A stretch of 64,000 nt of DNA from Streptomyces yatensis (GTDB lineage Bacteria; Actinomycetota; Actinomycetes; Streptomycetales; Streptomycetaceae): assembly GCF_018069625.1 (NCBI RefSeq), contig NZ_CP072941.1, forward strand, positions 6,820,001 to 6,884,000. The letters are read 5' to 3'. This document shows positions 18,053 through 27,197 of this stretch, in pieces. The notes under the pieces were generated by a model. The model was given only the letters and a program-made list of their open reading frames with translations. It was not told the DNA's origin and searched no databases. The position numbers were made by a program, and so were the translations under genes. Numbering within the stretch: position 1 is the stretch's first letter; each line of letters starts with the position of its first letter.

Positions 18053-21000
18053 ATGCTCGAACCAATTGAGCCGACCCAACCTGTCCAGCCCCTTGAGCCG
18101 TCCGCGCCGCGTGCCGCGGCGCCCGGGGATCCCATCGAGAGCACGCCCAGCGACACCCTGCCGCCGCGCCGCCGCCGTGCGGCCTCCCGCCCGGCAGGAC
18201 CGCCGGTCGGCGGAGTGAGCGGCGCCGAGGTCACCACGCCCTCGTCGCCGGCCATACCGGCCGATCAGATCGTCGCCATCGCCGCGTCCGAGGCCGCTTC
18301 CGAGCCCGTCGCCGCCGGTGCCGCCGTGGTCACCGCGAGCGGATCCGCATCCGGGTCCGACACCGAATCCGCCGCTCCGCCCGCCCGTGCGCGGCGTCGG
18401 GTGGCGCGCAAGGCGACGGCTCCGGCGGGTTCGCCGGAGGCCGCGGAGACCGTGGTGACGGCCGATGCCGGCCGTGGCGGCGAGGAGCCCCGGGCCGCCG
18501 CCGAGCCCGTGGCGGAGGCCGCCCCCGAGGCCGCTCCGCCCGCCCGTACGCGCCGCCGTGCGACCCGTAAGGCGACCGCCCCGGCGGGTGCGCCCGCGGA
18601 GGCCGCGGCGCCGGAGCAGGCCAGCGAACCCGAGCGGGCCGAGGAGCCTACGGCGGCTCCGGAGGCCGAGGCGGAGACCGCGCCCGCGGCCCCTGCCCGT
18701 ACGCGCCGCCGTGCGAGCCGTAAGGCCACGGCCCCCGCGGGCCCGCCGCAGGCGGAGGCCGCCGACGCGGACGCGTCGTCTGCGGCGGCCGCTGGTGGCA
18801 GTGGTGACGAGGCCACGGCCCCAGCCGCAGTCGCAGCCGATGCCCCGGCCGACGATGCCCCGGCCGACGAGGCGCCGCGCACCCGTGCGCGTCGTCGTGC
18901 GGCCCGTAAGGCGACCGCTCCGGCGGGTGCGCCCGCGGAGGCGGAGGCCGTGGAGCCGACAGAGCCCGATGAGGCCGTGGAGGCCGCCGAGGCCCAGGCC
19001 GAGGCGGAGACCGTGCCCCCGGCGCCCGCCCGTACCCGCCGCCGTGCGAGCCGTAAGGCCACCGCCCCCGCCGGAGCGCCCGCGGAGGCCGAGGCCGCCG
19101 AGGAGCCCGCCGCCGAGCAGCGGGGCGAGAGCGCCGAGGAGCCCGCCGGTGCGCCGGCCGAGGAGGCGCCGCGCGGCCGCGCCCGCCGCCGCGCCACCCG
19201 GGGCAGCACCGCCGAGGAGCCGGGCAGCGCTCCGGAGCCGCAGGCCGCCGAGGCCGAGGCCCCGGCCGCCGAGGCCGAGCCGGAGCCCGCGCCCCGTTCG
19301 CGGCGCCGGGCGGTCCGCCCGCCGACGGCCGTGTTCCAGGCGCCGGTCTTCACCGAGCCGGTCTTCCAGACGCCGGAGAGCGCCGCCGCCGAGGCCGCCG
19401 CCGCGCTGGAGGAGCCCGAGGAGGAGGAAGAGGAGCAGACGGTGGCCGAGGAGACCACCGAGGTCGTCGAGCCCGAGGTGACCACCGGCCGCCGTCGGCG
19501 CCGCCGCCGTGGCGGTGAGCCCGCCGAGGAGCAGCCGGAGACAGAGGCCGCCGAGCCCGAGGCCGCCGAGGCCGAGTCCGGTCAGCCCGAGGGCGAGCAC
19601 GGCGATGAGGAGCAGGGCGACCGTCCGGCCCGTCGCCGCCGCCGTGGCGGGCGGCGTCGCCGCCGGGGCGAGGCCGCCGAGGGCGAGGGTGCCGAGGGGC
19701 GCTCCGAGACCGAGACCGGTGAGCGCTACGAGGACGAGTCGTCCGCCGAGGGCGAGGGCGACGAGGAGCAGGGCGAGGGCCGGGACGAGGCGGACGCCGA
19801 GGCCGGTGAGCACGGCGGCTCCGGCAGCACCAGCAGCCGTCGTCGCCGTCGGCGCCGCCGTCGCAGCGGTGACGCGGTCGAGGCGGAGGCGGGCGGTGAC
19901 GACCCGGAGCGTACGGTCGTCAAGGTCCGCGAGCCCCGGGAGCCCCGTGAGCGGCGCGGCAAGGAGTCCGAGTCCGGCGCCGACGAGGTGCAGTCGATCA
20001 AGGGATCGACGCGTCTCGAGGCCAAGAAGCAGCGCCGTCGCGAGGGCCGTGAGCAGGGCCGACGCCGCGTTCCGATCATCACCGAGGCCGAGTTCCTGGC
20101 CCGCCGCGAGGCGGTCGAGCGGGTCATGGTCGTCCGGCAGAACGGCGACCGTACCCAGATCGGCGTGCTGGAGGACAACGTCCTCGTCGAGCACTTCGTG
20201 AACAAGGAGCAGGCGACCAGCTACGTCGGCAACGTCTACCTGGGCAAGGTCCAGAACGTGCTGCCGTCGATGGAGGCCGCCTTCGTCGACATCGGCAAGG
20301 GCCGCAACGCCGTGCTGTACGCGGGCGAGGTGAACTTCGAGGCGCTGGGGCTCTCCAACGGGCCGCGCCGCATCGAGACCGCCCTGAAGTCCGGCCAGTC
20401 CGTCCTGGTGCAGGTCACCAAGGACCCGATCGGCCACAAGGGCGCCCGGCTGACCAGCCAGGTCTCCCTCCCGGGCCGCTATCTGGTCTATGTGCCCGAG
20501 GGCTCGATGACCGGCATCAGCCGCAAGCTGCCCGACACCGAGCGGGCGCGGCTGAAGCAGATCCTCAAGAAGATCGTCCCCGAGGACGCGGGCGTGATCG
20601 TCCGCACCGCCGCCGAGGGGGCGAGCGAGGACGAGCTGTCCCGCGACGTCGCCCGGCTGCAGGCGCAGTGGGAAGAGATCAAGAAGAAGTCGAAGAGCGG
20701 CAACGCCCCGTCGCTGCTCTACGGCGAGCCCGACATGACCGTCCGGGTCGTCCGCGACATCTTCAACGAGGACTTCTCCAAGGTCATCGTCAGCGGTGAC
20801 GACGCCTGGGAGACCATCCACGGCTATGTCTCGCATGTGGCCCCCGACCTCGCCGACCGGCTCCAGAAGTGGACCTCGGACGTCGACGTCTTCGCCACCT
20901 ACCGGATCGACGAGCAGCTGATGAAGGCGCTGGACCGCAAGGTCTGGCTGCCCAGCGGCGGCTCGCTGGTGATCGACCGGACCGAGGCGATGGTCGTCAT

Positions 21001-22171
21001 CGACGTCAACACCGGCAAGTTCACCGGCCAGGGCGGCAACCTGGAGGAGACGGTCACCAGGAACAACCTGGAGGCGGCCGAGGAGATCGTGCGCCAGCTG
21101 CGGCTGCGCGACCTCGGCGGCATCATCGTGATCGACTTCATCGACATGGTGCTGGAGTCCAACCGCGATCTGGTGCTGCGCAGGCTGCTGGAGTGCCTGG
21201 GCCGGGACCGTACGAAGCACCAGGTGGCGGAGGTCACCTCGCTCGGCCTGGTCCAGATGACCCGTAAGCGGGTCGGCCAGGGGCTGCTGGAGTCCTTCTC
21301 CGAGTCCTGTGTGCACTGCAACGGCCGCGGCGTGATCGTCCACATGGACCAGGCGTCGGCCGCCGGCGGCGGTGGCGGCAAGCGCAAGAAGAAGAAGTCG
21401 GCCGGTGCCGCCCAGCAGCCGGCCGAGCAGGAGCAGGCCGCCGTGGCCGAGGCCGAGCCGGAGGACGTCACCGAGGCGGCGGCCGAGATCGTGGCGGAGG
21501 CCACCCAGCCGAAGCGGGAGCCCGAGCCGGTCTTCGCCGCCGACGAGGAGCTGTACAGCAGCGCCGCGGAGGCCGAGGCCGCCGCGACCCGTGGCCGTAC
21601 GCGCCGCCGTGCCACCCGTAAGGCGTCCGCCCCGGCGGGTGCCCCGAAGGCCGCCAAGGAGCCGGAGGGCTCGGTGGTCGTGGTGGCCGACGAGCCGAAG
21701 GAGGCGCCCGAGGCGGAGCCGGAGGCGGTCGCCGAGGCCCCCGCTCCCGTCGAGGAGCCGGAGTCCGCGGCCCCGCTGGAGGCCGTTCCCGCGCCGCGTA
21801 CGCGCCGTCGGGTGACCCGTAAGGTGACCGCCCCCGCGGGCTCGCCCACGGGCTCCGAGGAGGCGGCCGTGGTGGTCGTGAGCGGGTCTTCGGCGGAGTC
21901 GGAGCCCGAGCCGAAGGCGGAGGCGGCGCCCGAGGGCGAGGCCGAGCCCGAGGCGCCGGCGAAGAAGACCGCCCGTAAGGCGGCCGCCAAGAAGGCCCCC
22001 GCCAAGAAGACGGCGGCCAAGAAGACCGCCGAGAAGAAGACGGCGGCGAAGAAGACGGCGGCCAAGAAGACCACGGCGAAGAAGACGACCGCCAAGAAGA
22101 CGGCGACGAAGAAGACCGCCGCGGCGGAGCAGCAGACTCCGCAGTCGGTCTCGGCCGCCGCCGACGACTGA
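18053..22171 (+). CDS. rne: RNase E/G family endoribonuclease with long disordered arms
   Basis: Single-strand-specific endoribonuclease for mRNA decay and rRNA processing, about 1372 residues. The catalytic core spans about 680-1110: S1 domain (RVMVVRQNGDRTQIGVLEDN, VGNVYLGKVQNVLPSMEAAFVDIGKGRNAVL), 5'-sensor/RNase H region, catalytic DVNTGKFTG (about 981) and FIDMV, and zinc-link CVHCNGRG (about 1085). Both arms are disordered and acidic, studded with degenerate copies of an RTRRRATRKATAPAGAP module (about seven before and two after the core). The end is a KKTAAKKT histone-H1-like tail. Start ATG 18053 (GGGAGA upstream); GTG 17930 is the alternative. This arrangement (catalytic domain in the middle) matches Streptomyces RNase ES. 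Confidence 0.93.
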   Translation: MLEPIEPTQPVQPLEPSAPRAAAPGDPIESTPSDTLPPRRRRAASRPAGPPVGGVSGAEVTTPSSPAIPADQIVAIAASEAASEPVAAGAAVVTASGSASGSDTESAAPPARARRRVARKATAPAGSPEAAETVVTADAGRGGEEPRAAAEPVAEAAPEAAPPARTRRRATRKATAPAGAPAEAAAPEQASEPERAEEPTAAPEAEAETAPAAPARTRRRASRKATAPAGPPQAEAADADASSAAAAGGSGDEATAPAAVAADAPADDAPADEAPRTRARRRAARKATAPAGAPAEAEAVEPTEPDEAVEAAEAQAEAETVPPAPARTRRRASRKATAPAGAPAEAEAAEEPAAEQRGESAEEPAGAPAEEAPRGRARRRATRGSTAEEPGSAPEPQAAEAEAPAAEAEPEPAPRSRRRAVRPPTAVFQAPVFTEPVFQTPESAAAEAAAALEEPEEEEEEQTVAEETTEVVEPEVTTGRRRRRRRGGEPAEEQPETEAAEPEAAEAESGQPEGEHGDEEQGDRPARRRRRGGRRRRRGEAAEGEGAEGRSETETGERYEDESSAEGEGDEEQGEGRDEADAEAGEHGGSGSTSSRRRRRRRRRSGDAVEAEAGGDDPERTVVKVREPREPRERRGKESESGADEVQSIKGSTRLEAKKQRRREGREQGRRRVPIITEAEFLARREAVERVMVVRQNGDRTQIGVLEDNVLVEHFVNKEQATSYVGNVYLGKVQNVLPSMEAAFVDIGKGRNAVLYAGEVNFEALGLSNGPRRIETALKSGQSVLVQVTKDPIGHKGARLTSQVSLPGRYLVYVPEGSMTGISRKLPDTERARLKQILKKIVPEDAGVIVRTAAEGASEDELSRDVARLQAQWEEIKKKSKSGNAPSLLYGEPDMTVRVVRDIFNEDFSKVIVSGDDAWETIHGYVSHVAPDLADRLQKWTSDVDVFATYRIDEQLMKALDRKVWLPSGGSLVIDRTEAMVVIDVNTGKFTGQGGNLEETVTRNNLEAAEEIVRQLRLRDLGGIIVIDFIDMVLESNRDLVLRRLLECLGRDRTKHQVAEVTSLGLVQMTRKRVGQGLLESFSESCVHCNGRGVIVHMDQASAAGGGGGKRKKKKSAGAAQQPAEQEQAAVAEAEPEDVTEAAAEIVAEATQPKREPEPVFAADEELYSSAAEAEAAATRGRTRRRATRKASAPAGAPKAAKEPEGSVVVVADEPKEAPEAEPEAVAEAPAPVEEPESAAPLEAVPAPRTRRRVTRKVTAPAGSPTGSEEAAVVVVSGSSAESEPEPKAEAAPEGEAEPEAPAKKTARKAAAKKAPAKKTAAKKTAEKKTAAKKTAAKKTTAKKTTAKKTATKKTAAAEQQTPQSVSAAADD
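18382..19320 (+). repeat. N-terminal array of basic RTRRRATRKATAPAG modules in rne
   Basis: Degenerate repeats begin near 18382, 18541, 18700, 18880, 19027, 19174 and 19292. They share an Arg-rich box plus TAPAGxPxEAE, separated by acidic Ala/Glu spacers of variable length. Two more copies lie near 21594 and 21793, beyond the catalytic core. Confidence 0.8.
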
Positions 22172-22191
22172 CCCGGCCCTACGGCCGACCG

Positions 22192-22221
22192 GGGGCACCC
22201 TGCCACGTGGCAGGGTGCCCC
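22192..22221 (+). terminator. Terminator after rne
   Basis: A 14-bp perfect inverted repeat (22192-22205 with 22208-22221) centred on ccacgtgg. Very stable, no U-tract. Confidence 0.8.
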
Positions 22222-22413
22222 TCCGGGCTCTGGTAGCCTTAACCTTCGGCGTCTATACGCCAAACCCCTGAGCACATCCCTTCCGCTTCGCCGGAAGAGG
22301 CCGTTCGGCCGATGGTGAATCGCATGAATCCCTCGGTTGTCACGACCCCCCGTGGGCCGTGTTGGGCGGCTGGCATCAGAGGTCCTGATTTCTAGCGAGA
22401 GAGTGAGAACCGC
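22222..22413 (+). promoter_or_regulatory. Promoter and structured leader of the rplU-rpmA operon
   Basis: A TAGCCT (22234-22239) and a TATACG (22254-22259) could serve as -10 boxes. Downstream are short hairpins: ggcgt-ctat-acgcc (about 22248-22261) and cttccg-cttcgc-cggaag (about 22279-22296). Leaders of L21 operons are autoregulated in several bacteria. Regulation here is inferred from position and structure only. Confidence 0.4.
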
Positions 22414-22734
22414 GTGTACGCAATCGTGCGCACCGGCGGCCGCCAGCAGAAGGTGGCCGTGGGCGATGTCATCGAGGTCGACCGTCTGGCCAGCAGCAAG
22501 GTCGGCGACACCGTCGAGCTCTCGACTCTGCTCGTTGTCGACGGCGATGCCGTCACCAGCGACCCGTGGGTGCTGGCCGGCGTGAGGGTTCACGCCGAGG
22601 TCGTCGATCACCACAAGGGTGAGAAGATCGACATCCTGAAGTACAAGAACAAGACCGGTTACCGGAAGCGGATCGGCCACCGCCAGCTGCACACCGCGCT
22701 GAAGATCACCGGCATCGACTCGGCTGCGAAGTAA
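22414..22734 (+). CDS. rplU: 50S ribosomal protein L21
   Basis: A ribosomal protein of 106 residues that binds 23S rRNA near L20. It has a typical L21 beginning ([25 protein letters not shown]) and end ([26 protein letters not shown]). GTG start. rpmA follows after 14 bases and obg after the next gap, the standard rplU-rpmA-obg order. Confidence 0.98.
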   Translation: MYAIVRTGGRQQKVAVGDVIEVDRLASSKVGDTVELSTLLVVDGDAVTSDPWVLAGVRVHAEVVDHHKGEKIDILKYKNKTGYRKRIGHRQLHTALKITGIDSAAK

Positions 22735-22748
22735 GGGACTGAGGAGAG

Positions 22749-23006
22749 ATGGCACACAAGAAGGGCGCATCGTCCACTCGGAACGGTCGCGACTCCAACG
22801 CCCAGCGGCTCGGCGTCAAGCGCTTCGGCGGCCAGACCGTCAACGCGGGCGAGATCCTGGTCCGCCAGCGCGGCACGCACTTCCACCCGGGCACGGGTGT
22901 CGGCCGCGGCGGCGATGACACGCTGTTCGCGCTGGCCGCCGGTGCGGTGCAGTTCGGCACCAGCCGGGGCCGCAAGGTCGTGAACATCGTCCCCGTCGCT
23001 GAGTAA
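22749..23006 (+). CDS. rpmA: 50S ribosomal protein L27
   Basis: A ribosomal protein of 85 residues whose N-terminus reaches the peptidyl-transferase centre. Sequence [29 protein letters not shown] is the family signature, and there is no N-terminal extension to be cleaved, unlike in Firmicutes. GAGGAG lies 4 bases before the ATG. Confidence 0.98.
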   Translation: MAHKKGASSTRNGRDSNAQRLGVKRFGGQTVNAGEILVRQRGTHFHPGTGVGRGGDDTLFALAAGAVQFGTSRGRKVVNIVPVAE

Positions 23007-23034
23007 TCAGCCCGGGCGACATCGCACAGCCTTT

Positions 23035-23082
23035 CCGAGGGCGGACCGCTCTTCCCGTGACGGGAAGCGGGTCCGCCCTCGG
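23035..23082 (+). terminator. Long hairpin between rpmA and obg
   Basis: A 13-bp outer stem (23035-23047 with 23070-23082) continues into an inner stem cttcccg/cgggaag around TGA. It probably terminates or attenuates ribosomal protein transcription before obg. Confidence 0.75.
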
Positions 23083-23145
23083 CGCGTTACGAGCGTGAGG
23101 CACATCAGAACACCCCTGAATCCGCATTAACTGGAGGCACCCGTC

Positions 23146-24579
23146 ATGACCACCTTCGTGGACCGCGTCGAACTGCACGTCGCCGCGGGTAACGGGGGCC
23201 ACGGCTGCGCCTCCGTGCACCGGGAGAAGTTCAAGCCGCTCGGGGGGCCGGACGGGGGCAACGGCGGCCGGGGCGGCGATGTGATCCTGGTCGTGGACCA
23301 GTCCGTCACCACGCTCCTCGACTACCACCACAGCCCCCACCGCAAGGCCACCAACGGCAAGCCCGGCGAGGGCGGGAACCGCTCCGGCAAGGACGGCACC
23401 GACCTGATCCTGCCGGTCCCGGACGGCACCGTCGTCCTCGACAAGCAGGGCAATGTGCTGGCCGATCTGATCGGGCAGGGCACCACCTACATCGCCGCCC
23501 AGGGCGGCCGCGGCGGCCTCGGCAACGCGGCGCTGGCCTCGGCCCGCCGTAAGGCCCCCGGCTTCGCGCTGCTGGGTGAGCCGGGTCACTCCGGGGATGT
23601 CGTCCTCGAGCTCAAGACCGTCGCGGACGTGGCCCTCGTCGGCTACCCGAGCGCCGGCAAGTCATCGCTGATCTCGGTGCTCTCGGCCGCCAAGCCGAAG
23701 ATCGCCGACTATCCGTTCACCACGCTGGTGCCCAACCTCGGTGTGGTCACGGCCGGTTCGACCGTCTACACCATCGCGGACGTCCCCGGCCTGATCCCCG
23801 GCGCCAGCCAGGGCAAGGGGCTGGGCCTGGAGTTCCTGCGCCATGTCGAGCGCTGCTCGGTGCTGGTGCATGTGCTGGACACCGCGGCCCTGGAGTCCGA
23901 GCGCGATCCGCTGACCGACCTCGATGTCATCGAGGCGGAGCTGGCCCAGTACGGCGGTCTGGACGACCGGCCGCGGGTCGTCGTGCTCAACAAGGTCGAC
24001 ATCCCCGAGGGCCAGGACCTCGCCGACATCATCCGGCCCGATCTGGAGGCCCGCGGCTACCAGGTCCTCGAGGTCTCGGCGGTCGCCCACCTCGGCCTCA
24101 AGGAGCTGTCCTTCGCCCTGGCGCAGATCGTCGCGGAGGCGCGGGCCGCCAAGCCGCAGGAGGAGGCGACCCGGATCGTCATCCGGCCGAAGGCCGTGGA
24201 CGACGCGGGCTTCAGGGTCGTCGCCGAGGAGGGCTTCTACCGCGTGCTGGGCGAGAAGCCCGAACGCTGGGTCCGCCAGACCGACTTCGCCAACGACGAG
24301 GCCGTCGGTTACCTCGCCGACCGCCTGGCCCGTCTCGGCGTCGAGGACGAGCTGGTGAAGGCGGGCGCCCACTCGGGCGACGAGGTCGTCATCGGCCCCG
24401 CGGACGACGCGGTCGTCTTCGACTGGGAGCCGAGCCTGGCGACCGGCGCGGAGATGCTGGGCCGCCGCGGCGAGGATCACCGCTTCGACGCCCCGCGTCC
24501 GGCCGCTCAGCGGCGGCGTGAGCGGGATGTGGAGCGGGACGAGGCGGAGCAGGAGTACGACGCGTTCAAGCCGTTCTGA
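23146..24579 (+). CDS. obgE: Obg GTPase (ribosome assembly/differentiation)
   Basis: A GTPase of 477 residues that binds 50S precursors; in Streptomyces Obg levels influence the onset of aerial growth. The glycine-rich Obg domain (residues 1-160, [20 protein letters not shown]) is followed by the G domain with G1 GYPSAGKSS (from about 166), G3 DVPG (about 213) and G4 NKVD (about 283), then the OCT domain (about 345-425). The C-terminus is Arg/Asp/Glu-rich. ATG with TGGAGG upstream. Confidence 0.97.
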   Translation: MTTFVDRVELHVAAGNGGHGCASVHREKFKPLGGPDGGNGGRGGDVILVVDQSVTTLLDYHHSPHRKATNGKPGEGGNRSGKDGTDLILPVPDGTVVLDKQGNVLADLIGQGTTYIAAQGGRGGLGNAALASARRKAPGFALLGEPGHSGDVVLELKTVADVALVGYPSAGKSSLISVLSAAKPKIADYPFTTLVPNLGVVTAGSTVYTIADVPGLIPGASQGKGLGLEFLRHVERCSVLVHVLDTAALESERDPLTDLDVIEAELAQYGGLDDRPRVVVLNKVDIPEGQDLADIIRPDLEARGYQVLEVSAVAHLGLKELSFALAQIVAEARAAKPQEEATRIVIRPKAVDDAGFRVVAEEGFYRVLGEKPERWVRQTDFANDEAVGYLADRLARLGVEDELVKAGAHSGDEVVIGPADDAVVFDWEPSLATGAEMLGRRGEDHRFDAPRPAAQRRRERDVERDEAEQEYDAFKPF

Positions 24580-24699
24580 GGGGGCGCGGGCCGTGCCGGG
24601 CGGGCTGCGCCGGGGCGCGTGCCGTGCGTAGCCGCCCCCCGGCCCCACGTGGGCTCTGAGCGGTCTGTGAGGGCGTCTCCGCGCCGCCCGGCAGGTGGC

Positions 24700-24741
24700 A
24701 CGACGAAGGGCCCGGGAGGGATCTCCCGGGCCCTTCGTCGT
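24700..24741. terminator. Bidirectional terminator between obg and the convergent membrane transferase gene
   Basis: A 19-bp perfect stem (24700-24718 with 24723-24741) closes on a GGAT tetraloop. It serves both convergent genes. Confidence 0.9.
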
Positions 24742-24779
24742 CGCTCTCGGCGGTCGCGCTCAGCCGCGTACGGCCGGTC

Positions 24780-26891
24780 TCAGACCGTCGCGGTCTCCTC
24801 CGGCTCCGGCGAGCCGGGCTCCAGCTCCATCTCCTCCGCCGCGTCCCGGGCCTCACGCTGCGAGGGGATCTCGTCGGACAGCCGGGTGGCCATCCGGGCC
24901 CGGCGCTCGTCGGCCTTGTCGCACAGCGCCTGCGTGGCCTGGTTGAAGCGCACCAGCGACGGCGGGTCGGACGGGCCCAGCAGATGCACCTTCAGCTCGG
25001 AGCGGGCGGCCGCGAGGGTGTCCTTCTCGGGGTCGCGGACGGCTTCCAGCAGTGCGGCCATGCCCTCGGCCTCCGGGCTGAGGATCGTGGCGGCGCGCAC
25101 CGTCGGGAAGCCCGCCCGGAACTCCTCCTCCGTCATCCCGCTGGTGTTCGCCACCGCGTACGGCTTCTCGCTCGTCAGGTAGTCCGAGACCACGCTGGAG
25201 ACATCGCTGATCAGCACGTCGGCCTGGTTGAAGCAGGTGAAGATCGCCGGACGCGGACCGGTGACGGTCTGGTGCTCCCAGACCGGCAGCGAGGCCCAAT
25301 AGGCGCTCTCCCAGGCGGTCGTGGCCGCGGCGACGGCCGCCGCGCGGTCGCCGTCCGGGGCCCCCTGGAGCTTCATGCGCTCGACCTCGTCCGCGCTGGG
25401 GCGGAAGGCGGTGCTGGTGAGCCGGTTGAGTGCATCGGCGCACCGGGCCAGCTCGGCGGCGGCCTCCGGGCCGGGGCGGTCGCCGGTGCGCTTGGTGTTG
25501 GCCTCGGCGATCATCGCCCTGATGCGGTCGTTGGCGCGGCCCGCGCGCGGGTCCACCGAGCCGGTCATCGGGTGCGGCTTGTACAGCAGGCGCACCTTGG
25601 GGTCGGTGAGCAGCTCGCGGACGATGTTCTCACCGGCCAGGATCACCGAGGTGTTGCCGGGGTTGCCGTCCCAGCCCTCCCAGGTCGGCGCGTACAGCAC
25701 GGTGGTGAAGTGTTCCGTACCGGCTCCGCCGAGGGCGCCGGTGGGCACGCCCGCGTAGGGGCGGATGGGGGCCAGCTGCGGCCGTCCGACCTCCACGACG
25801 TCCTTGTCCTCGACGCCGATGTCGGCGAGCTGGTAGCGCTCGCGCGCCGCCGGGCCCGCGACCCACACCTCGTCGTACGCCTTGGCGTACGGGTTGCAGC
25901 TGGAGAGCTTGTCGCTCTCGCCGTGGTTGATGAAGGCGTGCTTGATCGAGGGGATGCGCAGCACCTGCGAGGTCTTGCCGGAGTTGGCCGGGTGCAGCAG
26001 CACCTTGAGCGTCGAGTGCTCCAGACGCATCAGATGGGCCACCTTGGGGAGGCAGATGACCGGCACGTCCGTGGCCTCGATCTTCTGCACCATGAACCGC
26101 TCACGGAGCACGATGATCGGCTTGCCGTCGAGCGCGGCGAGCGTGGAGAGCCACATGTTCGCCTGGTACGCCGAGGAGTTGCCGCCGGAGAAGTACATGC
26201 CCACGGTCGGCTGGTAGTCGGCCAGCCACTTGTCGAGCCACCGCAGGGCGGCGGCCTCGTTGGCCACGCGCTTGCGCGGCAGCATCCAGGTGGCGAGGTG
26301 CGCCGTGCCACCGATGCCGATCAGCAGCGCGATCGCCAGACCGGCACCGCCCCAGACGGCGTCCTTGGTGCCGGCGGTTACCAGCAGACCGGCGGTGGCC
26401 GGCGCGGCGAGACGCAGCAGACGGCGCCCGTGCTGACGGGCGAACAGCCGCGGCGGGGCCTCGCTCAGGCGCAGCGCGGACGCGTCGATGTTGCGCGTGA
26501 CGAACGGCAGCTGCCGGCTCCGGCGGACCAGGATGGCCGCCGCCTGGCAGGCGAAGTGCACCAGGTAGAAGAGCAGCAGTCCCACGGTCAGGGGTGCCTG
26601 CTCGTGCAGGGGATTGATGCCCTCGATGCGCAGCAGCCCGACCATGATGAGCATGTCGCGGAACAGCTGGCGCACCGTGACGTCAAGGCGGATCTTGCCC
26701 AGCAGTGCCAGCAGGCCGGGCTGCTTGTGCTGAAGGAAGAGATCGAGCGCGAGACCGCACGCCGAGGCGGCGATGAAAAGCGGTACGTTCGGAAGCACGG
26801 CGCCGACGAGCTGTGTGGCGAAGAACACGAGCATCGCGAGCAGCGCCGTCAGCTGTACGACCCGGCGTGGGGCGATTCCGGCAGAGGGCAC
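24780..26891 (-). CDS. Membrane protein with CDP-glycerol glycerophosphotransferase-like domain
   Basis: About 703 residues. The N-terminal third has four or five hydrophobic segments (VVQLTALLAMLVFFATQLVGAVL, PLTVGLLLFYLVHFACQAAAIL, WGGAGLAIALLIGIGG). The C-terminal part resembles TagB/TagF enzymes that build teichoic-acid-type glycerol-phosphate polymers: IKHAFINHGESDKLSSCNPYAKAYDEVWVAG, YAPTWEGWDGN, YKPHPMTG and DVLISDVSSVVSDYL. A role in a phosphate-rich wall polymer is likely, but the exact substrate is unknown. GTG 26889-26891 is chosen because CCAGGAG lies 8 bases upstream and the protein then starts just before the first helix. The upstream TTG at 27005 lies in the promoter. Confidence 0.85.
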   Translation of the reverse strand: MPSAGIAPRRVVQLTALLAMLVFFATQLVGAVLPNVPLFIAASACGLALDLFLQHKQPGLLALLGKIRLDVTVRQLFRDMLIMVGLLRIEGINPLHEQAPLTVGLLLFYLVHFACQAAAILVRRSRQLPFVTRNIDASALRLSEAPPRLFARQHGRRLLRLAAPATAGLLVTAGTKDAVWGGAGLAIALLIGIGGTAHLATWMLPRKRVANEAAALRWLDKWLADYQPTVGMYFSGGNSSAYQANMWLSTLAALDGKPIIVLRERFMVQKIEATDVPVICLPKVAHLMRLEHSTLKVLLHPANSGKTSQVLRIPSIKHAFINHGESDKLSSCNPYAKAYDEVWVAGPAARERYQLADIGVEDKDVVEVGRPQLAPIRPYAGVPTGALGGAGTEHFTTVLYAPTWEGWDGNPGNTSVILAGENIVRELLTDPKVRLLYKPHPMTGSVDPRAGRANDRIRAMIAEANTKRTGDRPGPEAAAELARCADALNRLTSTAFRPSADEVERMKLQGAPDGDRAAAVAAATTAWESAYWASLPVWEHQTVTGPRPAIFTCFNQADVLISDVSSVVSDYLTSEKPYAVANTSGMTEEEFRAGFPTVRAATILSPEAEGMAALLEAVRDPEKDTLAAARSELKVHLLGPSDPPSLVRFNQATQALCDKADERRARMATRLSDEIPSQREARDAAEEMELEPGSPEPEETATV

Positions 26892-27197
26892 GGGGTGGGC
26901 TCCTGGCAGGAGGGCGAGGGACTGATGGGGGGACCCCTGACCGTATGCCGCCGCCCCGCCCGGTGACAATCCGCGCCGGTGCCAACCGGTCGCAATCGGT
27001 GTCAATGGTCACCCGAGGGAGCCCGCGGGGCGCTCGCGCCGGTGCGTGAGGCGGTGTGCGCGGATGGTGTCCGGGGGCTGAAATGCCGAGGCGGGCCGGG
27101 CCTCGTCTGTCGTAGATTGCCCCCTTGTCATGATGAGTGTGTAGGGCATGCGTTTCTTCGGGACGTGTGGTGAGCCGGGGACGAGCAGGGGAGCGGC
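26892..27197. other. Divergent control region between the teichoic-type gene and proB (306 bp)
   Basis: It contains the minus-strand promoter at 26940-26969, a small hairpin cgaggc-N7-gcctcg (27087-27105), a possible proB -10 TAGATT (27113-27118) and the proB ribosome binding site AGGGGAG (about 27187). No gene is seen. Confidence 0.5.
26940..26969 (-). promoter_or_regulatory. Sigma-HrdB-type promoter of the teichoic-type transferase gene
   Basis: On the minus strand TTGTCA (26964-26969) is followed after 18 bases by TACGGT (26940-26945). Transcription would start near 26933, about 40 bases before the GTG, leaving room for the AGGAG. A perfect TTGACA further upstream (about 27000) has no matching -10. 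Confidence 0.6.

Noticed and set aside
16682..22198. A minus-strand open frame of 1838 codons
   Set aside because: It is antisense to the radical SAM, DUF2344 and rne genes and consists of Leu/Arg/Gly runs produced by the GC-rich third positions and Ala/Glu repeats of rne. It has no motifs.
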